In this document: piece after piece, positions 1-12,645 of the stretch | How positions within the stretch are numbered: position 1 is the first letter of the stretch | Layout of the letters: the number at the start of each line of letters is the position of its first letter | Assembly (NCBI GenBank): GCA_001692895.1 | Contig: KV748203.1 | Coordinates: 1 to 64,000, forward strand | Reading direction: 5' to 3' | DNA from: Cenococcum geophilum 1.58 | Lineage: Eukaryota; Ascomycota; Dothideomycetes; Gloniales; Gloniaceae | Length of the DNA stretch: 64,000 nucleotides | Notes under the pieces: generated by a model | The model's input: only the letters and a program-made list of their open reading frames with translations | Database searches by the model: none | Told to the model about the DNA's origin: nothing | Position numbers and translations under genes: made by a program

Positions 1-140
1 AAAGCTCTATATAGAGCTCTACCAAAGCCCTACACGGAGCTCTACTAAAGCTCTACACGGAGCTCTATCGAAGTTCTAGACGAAGCTCTATTAAAGCTCT
101 AAACAGAGCTCTATCGAAGCTCTATACAGAGCTCTGTCTA
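1..140. repeat. AGAGCTCTA-rich minisatellite, ~23-bp unit
   Basis: About six imperfect copies of a ~23-bp unit built on AAAGCTCTA and GAGCTCTA run from the window edge. The core resembles the AGAGCTTCG minisatellite inside the hAT-like element at 12780-13147, so this may be the end of a related element cut by the window. That relation is inference. Confidence 0.7.
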
Positions 141-1248
141 CGTAAAAAAAATCGTGCCTGCGGCGCATGCCCGCTTTTAATATTTTCTCGGAAATTCTAG
201 CATATAAAGCTAAATTCTCGGTAGCACCCCTTAAGAACGGTTACTTTTACTACCCTTAGACCCCTACTGGACTGTTACCGGACGGTTACCGGACGGTTAC
301 CGGACGGTTACTTTTCGGTCTTGAAGAAGCTTCAAGCTAATTTTACTAGTAATTACGTGTCTTTAGAAACCTAGCGCTAGGTTCTATGGTAACAGTCCAG
401 TAGGTGGTAGAAAAAAAGACTAAACGTAGATTTTTTTCTCGGAAAATCTATAAAATATGGCATATTATCTCAAGTAAGCCTAACCCCCTACCCTATCTTA
501 TGTTGAGGCGTACTAGACATTTCTAGGCACTAACTAAGCCGCATATAGAATTTTACTAACTTTTCCGAGAAAGGGGCTTATCTTTAGTGGCAACGTTGAG
601 ATTTGACCTAAGCGCGCGTGGGCTGGGCGGTCTAAGCGTGGGCTAGGCGGTCTAAGCCCGGTTGGAGGTCGGACGGTTACTTTTCCGGTTTGAAGGTTCA
701 CTTCTATATTAGCCCTAGTATTCTATTTACTACCCTAGTTATTCTAGACCCGTATATAAATAAGTTACTCTATTTATAGTTTTTTATTATATAAGTAATA
801 GTCGGTGCTATAAGGAATATAATATGTAACGTATTAGATACCTTAGGCTAAACTTAGTAATAAGTAAGCTGTTAAGCTCGCTTTAACCACTAAGAGTACT
901 TTGTACATTATTACGGACTTTTAGAAGTGCCCTACACTAGTGCGCCTACTATATACTTATCTATACGGGCTTTATAGCTTACTTATTACTAAGTCTAGAT
1001 ATTTAGATATAGGTAAATTGAAATAATATCGCTATACTTAACCCTAAGATTACGGCGAGTAGTTTGGCTTATCTAAGCAGTACCACTATTCTAATTGCTA
1101 GCCATTACAATTAAAATTAAATATCTTCTTTTTCCTTTAACGAGTATACTATTACTATATAATGCGTAGAGAGCTTTAAGGGTATTTTTTAATAAAATAA
1201 TAGCAAAGTTATTAGTATTACTAGCCTTATAGGTTGGTTAATATAACC
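141..1248. other. AT-rich left flank of gypsy A with short repeats
   Basis: No coding frame was recognised. Short structures are present: four tandem copies of an 11-bp CGGACGGTTAC unit ending near 311, a perfect 17-bp inverted repeat at 263-279 and 388-404, a 12-bp inverted repeat TTTCTCGGAAAA at about 433-444 and 557-568, and a 20-bp direct duplication at 616-655. These look like eroded small inverted-repeat elements. From 700 to 1248 I see only AT-rich sequence. Confidence 0.5.
263..404. mobile_element. Possible 142-bp MITE with perfect 17-bp inverted repeats
   Basis: CCTACTGGACTGTTACC at 263-279 is the exact reverse complement of 388-404. The interior holds the GGACGGTTAC tandem units and a small palindrome CCTAGCGCTAGG at about 370-381. 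No convincing target-site duplication is visible, so it could also be a simple hairpin. Confidence 0.4.
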
Positions 1249-1585
1249 TATAACGGGACTAGCCTAGTTATAGTAGGAACGTCTTAGTAAGACACTTAAC
1301 GGATAAACTCCAACACTTTAATTAGATTCTGCCAGCTTAATTGACTTCTACTAAATTCTACTAGATCAATTAAATTCGACCGAAGCCTGTCGAAGACCGC
1401 GTGCGTATATACGTATGCATCGACTACTAAGCCCCTGATTATTTAATTATAAGATTCTCTTATTATTCCCTTCTCTTCTTTATATAACGTCTTGTCTTTA
1501 GTAAGAGCTATATACCCTTAGATTTAGATAGAATTTATATTTATTCCTTTAGATCTTCCCTAAAGTCTCTTTACGCCCTTATATT
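1249..1585 (+). repeat. 5' LTR of gypsy A
   Basis: It begins TATAACGGGACTAGCC, a RIP-altered form of the TGTAACGGGACTAGCC that opens the 3' copy. It matches 29751-30124 except that the 3' copy has an extra ~38-bp tandem duplication of the ACTTCTACTA segment. The right edge is set by where the two copies stop matching. Confidence 0.88.
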
Positions 1586-1619
1586 ACGTTATGTTAAAAT
1601 AACTACTATTAAAATAGTA

Positions 1620-2700
1620 AACGAACTTAAATCCCCCGCATTAAATACGATTATAACCCTAGTTAGGGAATAGTTAACCTTAATATAACAGTCCTTTATA
1701 GATACCTTGGCCCAATAACGAGCGACACTAGAAGCTTAATACTAGCAATTAATAGAAGCAATCCGCGAAGAACTCCGTAACCTTAAGGCACTTGCGTTAA
1801 AGATACTAATAGCAACGCCTATAAATAAGATTAAAATAACCATACCTAAACCTAGCCCGTTAAACATAAACCTTAAACTAGTAATAGTAGCTTAACTTAT
1901 ACCTATAACAAACTAAATATATACTATAAAATTAGAAAAGCTCCCTAACCCTCTAATATTTAATAGAGAATAAAATAACCTATATCCCTTTATAACTAAG
2001 CTTTGTCTTAAACTTTTAATAAACTATAACTAATACCTTACTAAAGCTAACAAGGTTAGCTATAGAATGTTATATTTAAGTAGGGATGCTATATAAACTA
2101 TAGATCTATTCTTCCGTAATAGCACCTTTATTATCTTTAAAAACTTTATCTCCCTACTAGAATAAATATATAATAATACTAGCCGCGAATATATAGCTTT
2201 TACTAAACTTAAAAACCTATAATAGCAGAACCAAGATTTTTATAGCTTCTTTTTAGAATTTTTAGGCCTTATTAGTGAACTAGATTAGAATAAAGCTGCT
2301 AAAGTTACTGCCCTTTAATAAGCTATTTTAGACAAAATTAGAGCCTAGTTAGTTAGTAGGGATCTACTAAAAAATTTAGATAAATTCGCTATAATATGTT
2401 AGCGGATTAATAAAGACCTTTAATATAATAAATAGACTTATTCTCTAAAGCCAACTATACCTTACGCCTAAAGCTCTACGAAACTAATATATACCCTAAA
2501 GCGCGACCTATCTCTAAGACCTAAAAGCCCTATATATAACCCTATAGACCTTAACGCCACTTAATCCTATATACTATTAGGATCTAATAAATAAAAAACT
2601 TAAGCCATAAATAGAGAATACTTTAGATATAGTAGAAAAGGATATATTTAAAAATATTGCCGAACTCACCCCTTTAAAAGGGTTTGCTATAGTTCCTCCC
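1620..2700 (+). pseudogene. Gypsy A gag remnant
   Basis: Plus-strand frames between about 2090 and 2560, with TAG/TAA read as Gln or Trp, give a helical gag-like capsid segment with motifs such as YNNTSREYIAF, FLEFLGLISELD and CQRINKDL. This matches capsid domains of fungal Ty3/gypsy elements, where gag precedes protease. I see no intact start codon or clear zinc knuckle. It has many RIP stops and is non-functional. The assignment rests on position upstream of protease and on capsid-like composition. Confidence 0.6.
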
Positions 2701-2899
2701 AATTATTAAGTTATACTTATTCCTTAAATTATACTCGCTCCTTAACTTACACTCGTTCTTTAAATTATACTTACTCCTTAACTTATACTTATTCTATAAA
2801 TTATACTTAGTTAATATAAAGTATATTACCTTTAGTAAACTTACGAACTAAATTATCCTAGGGCTAAGTCGCGCCTTAGGATAAGAAGTGGAAGAGTAT

Positions 2900-5165
2900 A
2901 AGTATCTAGGCTCTTCTAGCGCTAATATATAATATAACTCCCTTAATATATTTAGCAAAATTTAAATACTTAGAAAATAGAAGGAGGTATAAATCCTAAT
3001 AGATAGCGGAGCTACTAGTATAGGCTTTATTAATATAAACTACGCGAAAACCTAACGCCTAAACCTAAAGAAACTTAATAAGCCCTAAGGCCTATAAGGC
3101 TTTAATAGCAAACCCTTAATATATAGTAAACTAATATATTACGCTCTAGTAAAGATATAAATAGGCAAATATCTTAAATACGTTTCCCTATTTATAATAC
3201 CCTTAAAGTATTATAAGGTAATACTTAGATATAGATAGCTAAAATAATATAACCCTTTAATTAGCTAGGTTAAAGAAATACTAAAGTTATATATAACTTA
3301 CTGCTAAAGCTGTTACTTAAAATACTACCTGCCTTATAAATATACGTAAGACTATTTAAATTTAATATAATATAAATTACCCTTACTATAAACCTTAAAC
3401 TAATAAGATAAAGCTATAACTACTAATTGCAGTAAAGAATATAAAGATAATATATTAAAACCTATTAAAATTTATATAATATAAGCTGCACCTTTTATTT
3501 TATTAGTAAGAAAATAAGATAATAAAATCTTTACCATAATAATAGAAGATATTAAGAAGGCGTTAGAACTAAAGCAATATATTAACCCTTAACCTCTTAT
3601 ATCTAAAGAATACTATAACCTAATTAATAAATTTAAAAAATAATTTATAGACTAACTACTGCCGCACTAAGATAAATATAATTTTAAGGTAGAACTTAAA
3701 CCTAGTATAATATTAAAGTTCGGTCTGTTATATGGAATGTTATAAGAAGAGTTGCTTATAATATAATAATACCTTAAGGAATATCTAGAAAAAGGGTTTA
3801 TTCGCCCTAGTTAATTACTATTTATCTTACCTATACTATTTATTAAAAAGCTAAGAGGAGGCTTAAGATTCTATATTAATTACCGAGCCTTAAATATAAT
3901 TATAATTTAAAATTAATATCTAATTCCCTTAATTTAAGAGATACTTAACTACCTAGCGAAGGTATAATATTTTACAAAGCTTAATATAGTTGCTACCTTT
4001 AACCGGATTTATATCTATAAAGGAGATAAGAAGTATATAGCCTTCTATATATAATAGGGACTCTTTAAATATCTAGTAATGCCGTTTAGTATAAAGAATG
4101 GTCTAGGTATATTTTAGCAATACGTTAATAATATACTTTGTGAATTTCTTAATATATTTATTACCGCGTATATTAATAATATCTTAATTTACTTATCCTC
4201 GCTCTCTAAATATTAGAAGTATATCTAAATAGTCCTTAAACGCCTATAAGATATAGGTTTATAATACGATATTAAGAAATATAAGTTCTATATATCTAAG
4301 GATTTCTAGGATTTATAAACTTCTATTAATAATTTATTAATTACTTCTTAAAAATTACCTAACTATTAGTAAACCTAATAAGGAAGAATATAAAATTTAA
4401 ATAGACTGCTAGATATAAATAAGCTTTTAATAACTTAAAATAACACTTTATAACTACTCTAATTCTTACTTACTTTAACCTTAACCTTAAATATATTATT
4501 AAAACGGACTTGTCTAATTATATCCTTAGAGGAGTATTATTGCAATATAATAAGAACGGCAAGCTATACCTAGTAGCCTTTCTCTCCTAAAAGCTTGCCC
4601 TTACTAAATTAAACTATAAGATATATAATAAGGAGCTGCTTATAATCGTTAGATGCTTTAAATAATAGCATCTAGAACTTAAAGGATTGTTATTTCTAAT
4701 ACGCATATTAACGGATTATAAAAACATATAGTACTTTATAACTACAAAGTAGTTAATATAGCGCTAGATTTATTAGGCCGAATACCTCTTATAATTTAAC
4801 TTTAAGATTATATACTAATTAGGCAAACTTAATTAGAAGCCTAATACGTTAATATAATAGTTATAAGACTTACCTATAAACGCCTTAGATAAATAAATAA
4901 CAAATCAATTATAGATCTTATTACCCCCTAAATATTTTAAGAAACTACATCTTATATTCCTAGATGTAGAACTTAATAGAAATAAATTAGCAATTAATAA
5001 ATAGGAAATAGAAATTAATAAATTAATAGAATATAAATATAAGAATAATATATAGATAGTAGATATAATAAAAGCGATTTAAATAGGAAAATAACAGTAT
5101 AAAGATATTATACTCGCTAAATGTGAAATTTATAACAATCGACTATACTATTAATAGAAGATAGT
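2900..5165 (+). pseudogene. Gypsy A pol part 1: protease, RT, RNase H, start of integrase
   Basis: The aspartic protease site reads LIDSGATSIGF at about 2995-3030 and keeps its Asp. RT follows at about 3690-4310, with FIRPSQS, INYRALN and the catalytic YIDD box degraded to YINN at 4169-4180. RNase H lies near 4380-4790. The frame then enters the integrase zinc-finger region (NNRLYY..KIV) and is cut by the copia insertion after position 5165, resuming at 20226. Stops are almost all TAG/TAA at expected Gln/Trp positions. It is dead: both catalytic RT aspartates are now Asn. Confidence 0.87.
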
Positions 5166-5322
5166 TGTTAGGAATATAGGCAAGTTGCCGTTATGTACGG
5201 TAAGTTGCCGTTATATATCGCCGCGGCACTAGCGTAGCGAGGAGCCTTAAGCTCCTCGCCCTCCCTTATTATTATACTATCTACGAACTATAGCTACGTA
5301 ATATCACCTTATATAACCAACA
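5166..5322 (+). repeat. 5' LTR of the copia element
   Basis: It matches the 3' LTR and the solo LTR at 31424. A 9-bp hairpin GCGAGGAGC...GCTCCTCGC at 5237-5259 is kept in all three copies. This copy is more RIP-altered than the 3' LTR. Confidence 0.9.
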
Positions 5323-5690
5323 CTAATTAGTGGTTAACTTCGCTGTTATACTATAAAGCAGCTAGGTATTCCACCAAGAAGAGACAAGCCACTGTACTAG
5401 TACTACTTATGCTAAAGGGAGCTGTCTTTTAAGGTTAGAACTGGTCCTAAACCTTAAATAGAACTCTTCCACAAATTTAAGGATTTAAAGGCCAGAACTG
5501 GTCCTAAGCCTTTCTAAGATTATAGATTCTTACGTCCATTACATAGAATAACACGCTTTATAAGTCTTTGTAATTTAAGGCTAGAACTAGTCCTAAGCCC
5601 TATAATCGCAAATATACGTCACAAATACGTACTAAATAATAAATATATATCACAAATACGTACCAAACGATAATCCCTAAACTAATAATA
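5323..5690 (+). promoter_or_regulatory. Copia 5' leader with three copies of a ~20-bp repeat
   Basis: Noncoding leader between LTR and gag. The sequence AGAACTGGTCCTAA with flanking AAGG and CCT recurs at about 5432-5450, 5488-5509 and 5577-5599. CACAAATACGTAC recurs twice near 5610-5665. The spacing is not regular, so this is not a simple tandem array. A regulatory or packaging role is only a guess. Confidence 0.55.
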
Positions 5691-6756
5691 CTCCCCTCCC
5701 TCTAAAAATATAGCTACGCCTACTTTAAACGACTGAGAAGACTCCTTACCACTAGGGGTAGCTGCGTACGCGAAATTTATCGATAAAAATTAGGATAAAT
5801 TTACTATTAATATAATAACCTATACCGCAAAATAAGTTAATGGCTTTCTTTTATACTATATTCTATTCTACCAAAGTAGACACTACGCCGATTTATAACT
5901 GTGGGAATATTTTAGGGAGGATTTCGTAGGATAGACCGCCGACACTTGGGCACTTAGTAATATTAATATTGTTTAGGATTTCTAAAACTTCCTTTATAGG
6001 AATAGGGTATATATTACTAAGAATAGTAACCTAATTGCTAGTAATATTTAGGCCGTTATTATTAGTATAGAAGAACTAGTATAGATGGAAGCTAAAATTA
6101 TACGCTAACTATAGAAACCTAAAACCAACCTATATTCTTTAGAAGGCAACTTTAATTCGTATTAAAACCCCTAGAACGCTAATTCCCCACCTAGAGGTAC
6201 TCTCCCACTAGAAGGTACTCTCCTACCTAGAGGTGCTCTTTTGCTACCCCCTCTATCCCAGCTAACCGGTAAGCCTTTACTATAAGAAGTCACGAATCTA
6301 ATAAAGGTATATTTAGACGAAGAAAAAAAGTTTAGAGGAGAACTATACGATATGCTTAGAGCAAAACTATAGGTCTTCTATAACTGTTGTAATAAGGTTA
6401 GAATTTAATGCCACCAGTACTACTACGCTTTCTCTATTATATTAAAGGGACGGGTAGTAACATTCTATTACAACTATATTACGGGTAGAAACTATAGCTT
6501 TAATATAATACTTTAGCTTACTAGAGCCTACTTTAAGACTAATAAGAACCGCTAACTTTATATATCTAAATAGCGAGAGACTATATTCTAAAGAGTTATT
6601 GCTTCTAACTTAACAAAGACTCGTTTAGAGTGCCTTTAACTACTCTTTAATAAACTCTAGAAAATCTAATATAGCCTTACCGAAACTTACCAAAATAAGA
6701 ATAGCCTAAGGGACTAGATTATCTTAGCCTACTGTAGCGTTCCTAAGTGCAATTTA
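5690..6756 (+). pseudogene. Copia gag, 5' part
   Basis: With RIP stops read through, the plus-strand frame gives a copia gag: a Pro/Leu-rich linker near 6190-6270, then GELYDMLRAKL, TGRNYSFN, LTRAYFKTN, TRLECLQLLF and SVPKCNL. This composition matches gag of fungal Ty1/copia elements. The frame is cut after 6756 by gypsy B and continues at 15560 as ALYKPINIFKGVYAELRSA, so the two pieces form one gag. No intact ATG start is evident. Stops lie mostly at Gln codons. Confidence 0.8.
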
Positions 6757-7180
6757 TGTAACGGAACCTTGTAGCAGGAACTACGATAGGCTCGTTAATA
6801 GGCTAGGTGTGTAGGTAAAGCAAGTTAAAGTTAACAAAGTAATAATAACTGGTGGAGTGGTTGCCTAACAGATTAACTTTAATTGTATTCTAAGAATTAC
6901 TACAAGGAAGGAACTATCTAGGTAGGGACTATAGTCCTTTAAATACACGACCATACTCCTAAGAAATCCTTCTTATACGTAATATACGTGTGCTCTATCT
7001 ACTCTGTTACTGATTATATAGATTATATAGATTATACAGATTACCCTACGTAACTTTAGTTACTATTCCTCGTTATATAGCTCTATCGGCTCCATTTTAG
7101 ACCATGCCTAAATTAACCAACTAGCTTCTTTTAACTCTTCTCTAAGTAGTCGTAATATTGTACTTAAAGCGTCCGTAATA
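6757..7180 (-). repeat. 3' LTR of gypsy B
   Basis: 424 bp, aligned end to end with 15136-15559. It ends TCCGTAATA, a RIP form of TCCGTAACA. Within it, GATTATATAGATTATATAG and neighbours near 7012-7042 form a short ~10-bp direct repeat shared with the other LTR. Confidence 0.92.
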
Positions 7181-7199
7181 CTATCTCCCTTCTCTCTAT

Positions 7200-8450
7200 C
7201 TTTATCCTTAAAGATCCTAAATATCTCTAGGTTATTTACTAGAGGTATAATATCCGTCTAATTAATTTAGTTAACATTATTGCTTATTATACCTAAGGCA
7301 ATTTCTTCTTCCTTAACCGCTTATCGTGCTCGCACTATTACTACAATATTATCTCTTAGTAAGATTATACCGTCTCTATATTCTTATTATTTAAAAGAGG
7401 GGTTAGTTTATATTGCGTTAGCAAACCCATCTTCGTAATAACCATCCTCTTACTTAGAGTATACTAAAGCAAATATTTGTTTATCCTGTAACGTTTACTC
7501 CGTCTCTAATACTAAATATACGCAACCTATTACCCTTAATAGTCGTCTAGTTCCCTAATTAATTTATCTTAGGGTCTTATATTTAATCTACTACTATATA
7601 ACTAAATAATAAACTGTCTATTACTCTTATAGAGCTACGTTATTCTCGGGACGCTAAATAGGAGGCTGCCGATGCTTAGCAAAGGGCCCTCAAGTCTCGT
7701 CTAGCGGCGTCTACTTAACTAATCCGTCTTAAGAAGGTTCGTAAGAAGGTCCGTTTTAAGGAGTAGAAACTTATAAAATAGGGTCTATAGGAACTTAGTA
7801 ATAAAAGAACAGATTCTCTTTTAATAGAGAAGGAAACAGATCCGAGTACTTTAGCAACTACTCTTCTTAAGTCCCCCTTAGGTAACTTATTCTTTAGCAA
7901 TCCTTCTTTATTAATACTACCTAACCTAATTTCTTTTAATACTCCTATACCTTTCTTATAGCGTTCTTTAAATTCTCTAGTAGCTCCTAGGTAGTCTTAG
8001 TATAGCCTATCTACTTAACCTTATACTATATTTTATTATTAATATCCTTATAATTAATAATCTTTAAAACTTGCTATTTGTCTTCTTCCTATCCTTTATA
8101 TATATCTACTTTATAAACTAGTGGCTTAACATTCCTATATATTGGCTCTAGCATTACAATATGCTATATAGGGTAGATCTTTATTTTAGCTAGTAGGTTC
8201 AGCTTAAATATAACTAGTAAAATCCTCTATATAATTTCAAAAGGTCCTAGTCTAACGTAATCCAACTTCTTACTTAGTTGTTAACTCTTAAAATTTTTGT
8301 GTAGTAGCCACACTTTATCTCCCTCCTTAAGATCTGGTCCCTTAGATCTCTTAGTATTATAGTACTTCTTTATTCTCTCTTATACTTTCTTTACTAATTC
8401 TATAAGGTCTATATAAAGATTTATTAACATCTTTATTCTTTCTTTAGCTA
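7200..8450 (-). pseudogene. Gypsy B chromodomain and integrase C-terminal tail
   Basis: Reading the minus strand below 8450, the frame gives the GPF/Y-like integrase tail (KGPDLKEGDKVWLL, KLDYVRLGPFKI, IYPIQHIVMLEP) and then a chromodomain-like segment near 8070-7930 (YKVKQIGYTKTTQELLENL). A chromodomain at the integrase C-terminus marks chromoviruses, where it targets heterochromatin; that role is family knowledge. RIP stops occur at Gln/Trp positions, and the W of the usual WE.E box appears altered. Confidence 0.8.
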
Positions 8451-9300
8451 TACTACTCGTTTTTTTTACTTACCGTAGTAATAACGATGTTCTTAGCTCA
8501 TATCTATAATTCGCCTTAAATAGTAATATGCCTATTCCTTCTTAAGGTGTTGCATTATATATAAACTATATAACTAGTAATAACAATACCCAATTATTCT
8601 ATACGTGATTAATATAATATCTTAGATACTACTCTAGTGTCTAATTTAATCTTTCCGTTTAACTGTCTGTCTGCGGATAATATATAGTAGAAGTTACTAC
8701 TCTAACTCCTTACTCCGCTAAGAATACCTTCTAGAATGCTACTATAAATCTTAGATCCCTATCCGATATAATCTTACTTAATACTCTATATCTTGTAAAT
8801 ACTTCCTTAATATAAATTCTAGCGACTTCTTCTACTAATATTTCTTCTATACATGCTATAAAGTATCCCCACTTTGTAAGCTTATTTACTATTACTAAGA
8901 TTACGTTATAGTCTTATCCGGTAATAGGGTCTCTTAACTTTAGCAACTTAATAATAAAGTCCCATAATATAACCTCCTATAGTCTCTTTAGTATTTTAAT
9001 AGGTTATAGCCCTCCATATAGCTTATGCCTTATTAGTTTATTCCTTTAGTAATCTAGATATTTTTTTATAACTTTTCTTACTAAGCCCTAGATTCCGTTA
9101 ATAATATACTCCTCTTAGAGTCTTAATACTAAGCCTATGGCTCCATTATGTCCTTAAGTCAATCCCTTATAGAAATCTTCCACAAATTGCTCTGCTATAC
9201 TCTTTAGGATATACATTACTTCTTAATTCTCGTATATATCCATCTATAGATCTTCTAGCTATATTTTTAGAATTCTTTATATCTAAAAGCTCTTTAGTAA
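8450..9300 (-). pseudogene. Gypsy B integrase core
   Basis: The minus strand shows the YHPQTDGQTERVN-type core as STIYYPQTDS.TERLN near 8690, followed by TLE.YLRYYINHV and YNATP.EGIG near 8540, all standard for Ty3/gypsy integrase. The His-Cys zinc-binding region is expected near 9050-9250 and is badly eroded. Integrase inserts the cDNA into chromatin; this copy is inactive because of several in-frame stops. Confidence 0.85.
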
Positions 9301-11250
9301 CCTATAGATTCTATCTAGTTCTTTTTAAGTTACTATAATTTTTAGATAATTATACCTAATTAATCCGTCTATGTCCTTTTGCAGTAAAGCCCCTAATAGC
9401 TTCTTGTTATTTTATAGTTTAGCTTTTTAACTTAGAGCATCTACTCGCGTATTATCTATACCCTTAGTATACTAAATCTTAAAATGGTATTCTATAAGCA
9501 TCTTCGCCCATCTAACCTATCTTTAGTTAAGTTCCTTTGTTATTAGGAATCCTATAAGGTTCTTATAATCCATCTTAACTATAAATAGTTTCTCTATACC
9601 TTATAAGAATACTCTCCATTCCTTAAGTACTATAACTATACCTAATAACTCCTTATTATAGATGTTATAGTTTAATTCTAGTAGTGTTATCTTCCAACTA
9701 TAGTATACCACTAGGTACCATCTATCTTAATATCTCTATATAAAGCACGCCCCTAGTATATAGTCTAATATATTTATTTTTATAACCGTCTCTAGACCTA
9801 GTTAATAGATCTTAAGAACTAGCTCCTAGGTAAACAACTCCTTAACTTTCTTAAAGAGTTTCTACTATTCCTCTCCTTATACCTATAGTTCTTCTTTCCT
9901 TATTAACCGCGTAAATAGTTTAATATTTTTTAACTATTACGCTATAAACCTTTTATAGTAATTACAAAACCCTAGGAACAATCTCAACTATATAACATTC
10001 TCTGGTTCTTACCAATTCACTATAGCCTTAATTTTCTTTAGATCTATACTAAGTTAGCCTAGTTTAATAATAAATCTAACAAAATCGGTCTTCCTAGTAA
10101 AGAACTCGCATTTCTTAATTACTACTAGCATCTATTCTTCCTATAGTCTCCTTAAAACCCATTTAACGTATTCTCCGTACTCTTCCTTACTTATTAAGTA
10201 GATAATAATATTATTAAAATATACCATAACAAATTTATCCAAATGTTCCCCTAATATATTATTAATACGCTTTTAAAACATTACTAGTGCATTTATAAGC
10301 CCAAATTATATAACTAATGGTTTATATAGTCCTTCCTTTAACCTAAAGGCTACTTTCTATTCGTTGCCTTCCTTAATTCTAATCTAATAGTACGCCCATC
10401 TTAGATCTATCTTTATAAAGATTTATGCATTACCTATCCTGTCTTAGATTTCGCTAATTAAGGGTAAAGGATACCTATTCTTCCTAGTAATGCTGTTTAA
10501 CTATCTATAGTTAATATACAGCCTTAGTTTACTATTTTTCTTTAGTATAAATAGTACTGGATAACCCGCTAATAACTACGATAGTCTAATATATCCCTTT
10601 TATAGGTTTTCTTAAACAAACTCTTTTAATACTCTACCCTCTTCTTTAGTAAGCTTATAAATTAGAAAGAACCTTAGACTTATTCCTAGTTCTAATTCTA
10701 TCTTATAGTCCCACGCTATATACTCTAACAGCTTTTTACTTTCCGGTAACTATAGTTTCTTGCTATACTTATAGTATCTTTTTAGTACGTAACTTAGTCC
10801 TTTTTCTGTTTCTTTATAGGTCGCCCCTACTTAGTACTATACCAACTTAGCTTATTATCGCATCTTACGGCGTTAAGTATTCTTAATATTAACCTAACCT
10901 ATAACCTAATCGATCTTTAGATTGTATTCCTATAACTAAGGCATTCCTAGTACTGCCTTATTATTCCCCAATAGTAATATATCAAAAGACATCTTAATCT
11001 ATCTCCCTTTAATAGTTAACTAAATAGGTTTTATTTTAAGGTTAATAATACCTCCTCTATAGGCTATCGGATCTACTAAAATTATTACTAATAGGTAAGA
11101 ATGCTCCTTTTTTCTATACGGTAATCCCATTTTTTTAACTGCTACTAGTAAAATATAGTTCCTTATTACTCTACTATCTATTAATGCTTTAAACTGCTAA
11201 TCTTGCCATTTTACTCATAAATTTAGGTATTATCCTTAAATTCCTTTAAG
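9300..11250 (-). pseudogene. Gypsy B protease, RT and RNase H
   Basis: On the minus strand a protease-like KALIDSRVI (DSGA degraded to DSRV) lies near 11190. RT motifs follow: FIKIDLRWAYY near 10420, IRIKEGNE, FGLINALVMF near 10290 and the catalytic box as VYFNN near 10210-10222 in place of a Y-x-D-D box. RNase H lies roughly at 9960-9400. Both catalytic RT aspartates have become Asn by RIP-type G-to-A changes, so it cannot be active. Confidence 0.88.
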
Positions 11251-12645
11251 GGTCTAAGGCTCTATTACTAGCTCCCTCTAGTCCTATAAGCCTCTACTTT
11301 TCCTAACTATTAGCTACCTAATCCTATTTATACTTAGTCCAACTTAGGCTAATACTTAGTTCGCTTTTTATCTTCAATATACCATAGATATATATTCTTT
11401 AGGCATTCCCACCACTATTATCCGTCTAGGTATTCTTTTATAAGGAATCTTCCTAGCTAAAGTATTAAGTTACCTAACTCCTAAACTTCTACTAGATGCC
11501 AGCTGTATATATACTTAATATTATAATACCTTTATTCTTCTGCTAACTAATATATTCTTATAGGGTATTTCCGATGCTTATCTTTTAGTACTTTATATAT
11601 ATTATACGCATTATCCACGCACGTAATCTACGATAGTATATAGTATACCTAGTGCTTTAGGTTAACTCTTAGCTCATCTTTATTCTTAAGTTTAAACCTC
11701 TATTATATTAATTTAAACATTATAACTTTATTCGCAGGTACTAAGATACGTCTCTTGCTTCTCCAGTCCTCTAAACACTCCTCTAGATCTTTTAATATTA
11801 TAATTAAGGCTCCCTTAATATAACTTATCGCTTTTTCCGTAATTAGGTAGTCTTAGATAACTTTCTCGTCTAACCACATATAGAAATCTTCCCACTCATT
11901 ATTGTGCCTTTACCTATACTACCTTTAGTATAGCTACTAGAGTATATACGGTTTATTTATAAGGAAGTATCTTCTTATTACTGCGTTATAATAGCCCTTT
12001 ATATATCGTTCCTTAAACCTAGTTAGAATCCCTAAATCCTCTTCTTATTCCAGTTTAGTAAGCCACTTAGCTCTTAGTATGCCTATTCTTAGCCTATTAG
12101 TAATTCTTCATACTAGCGCTCTGTCCTTTATACGTCCTAATATACTAAATCTCTTATCTAGTTTCTATTCTTACTATACAATAATTCTTACTCTAAATTC
12201 TTCTATAATTTCTTTTGGTTTTCGCCTTATAAGTAGATCCTTAAAATCTTCTTACTTCTTAATCTTTATATTAGTCTTCCGATCTTTAGGCTAAACACTA
12301 CATTCCCCTAGTAAGTCCTCTAGGTCTATATATCTGTCTTTTAGTCTAGTTACTATTTATACTATAGATTCTCTAATCTAGTCAATAGTCCTTATTCGTG
12401 TCTTAAAGTCTTAGTCCTATAGGATTCTTAATCCTAAGCTTACTTCTAGCTTAAGCTTTACTCCTACCTTAGTTTAACTAGGCTTACTTAGTGTTCTTAT
12501 CTCGTCTTAAGAGTCTTAAATCTCACTTATCTTATCTTAAGAGTCTTATGCCTATAGGAAATTCTATCCCAAGCTTATTTATATATCTTTAAACTAAGCT
12601 ACTACCCTACTCTATCGGTTTCTATCTATTATAGGTCCTTAGGTC
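11250..12645 (-). pseudogene. Gypsy B gag-pol linker region
   Basis: Minus-strand remnants between the protease and the hAT-like insertion. The stretch is rich in Ser, Leu and charged residues, with repeated AAGAGTCTTA and AAGAATCTTA motifs near 12480-12560. I could not place a known domain here. It belongs to gypsy B by position only. Confidence 0.45.
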
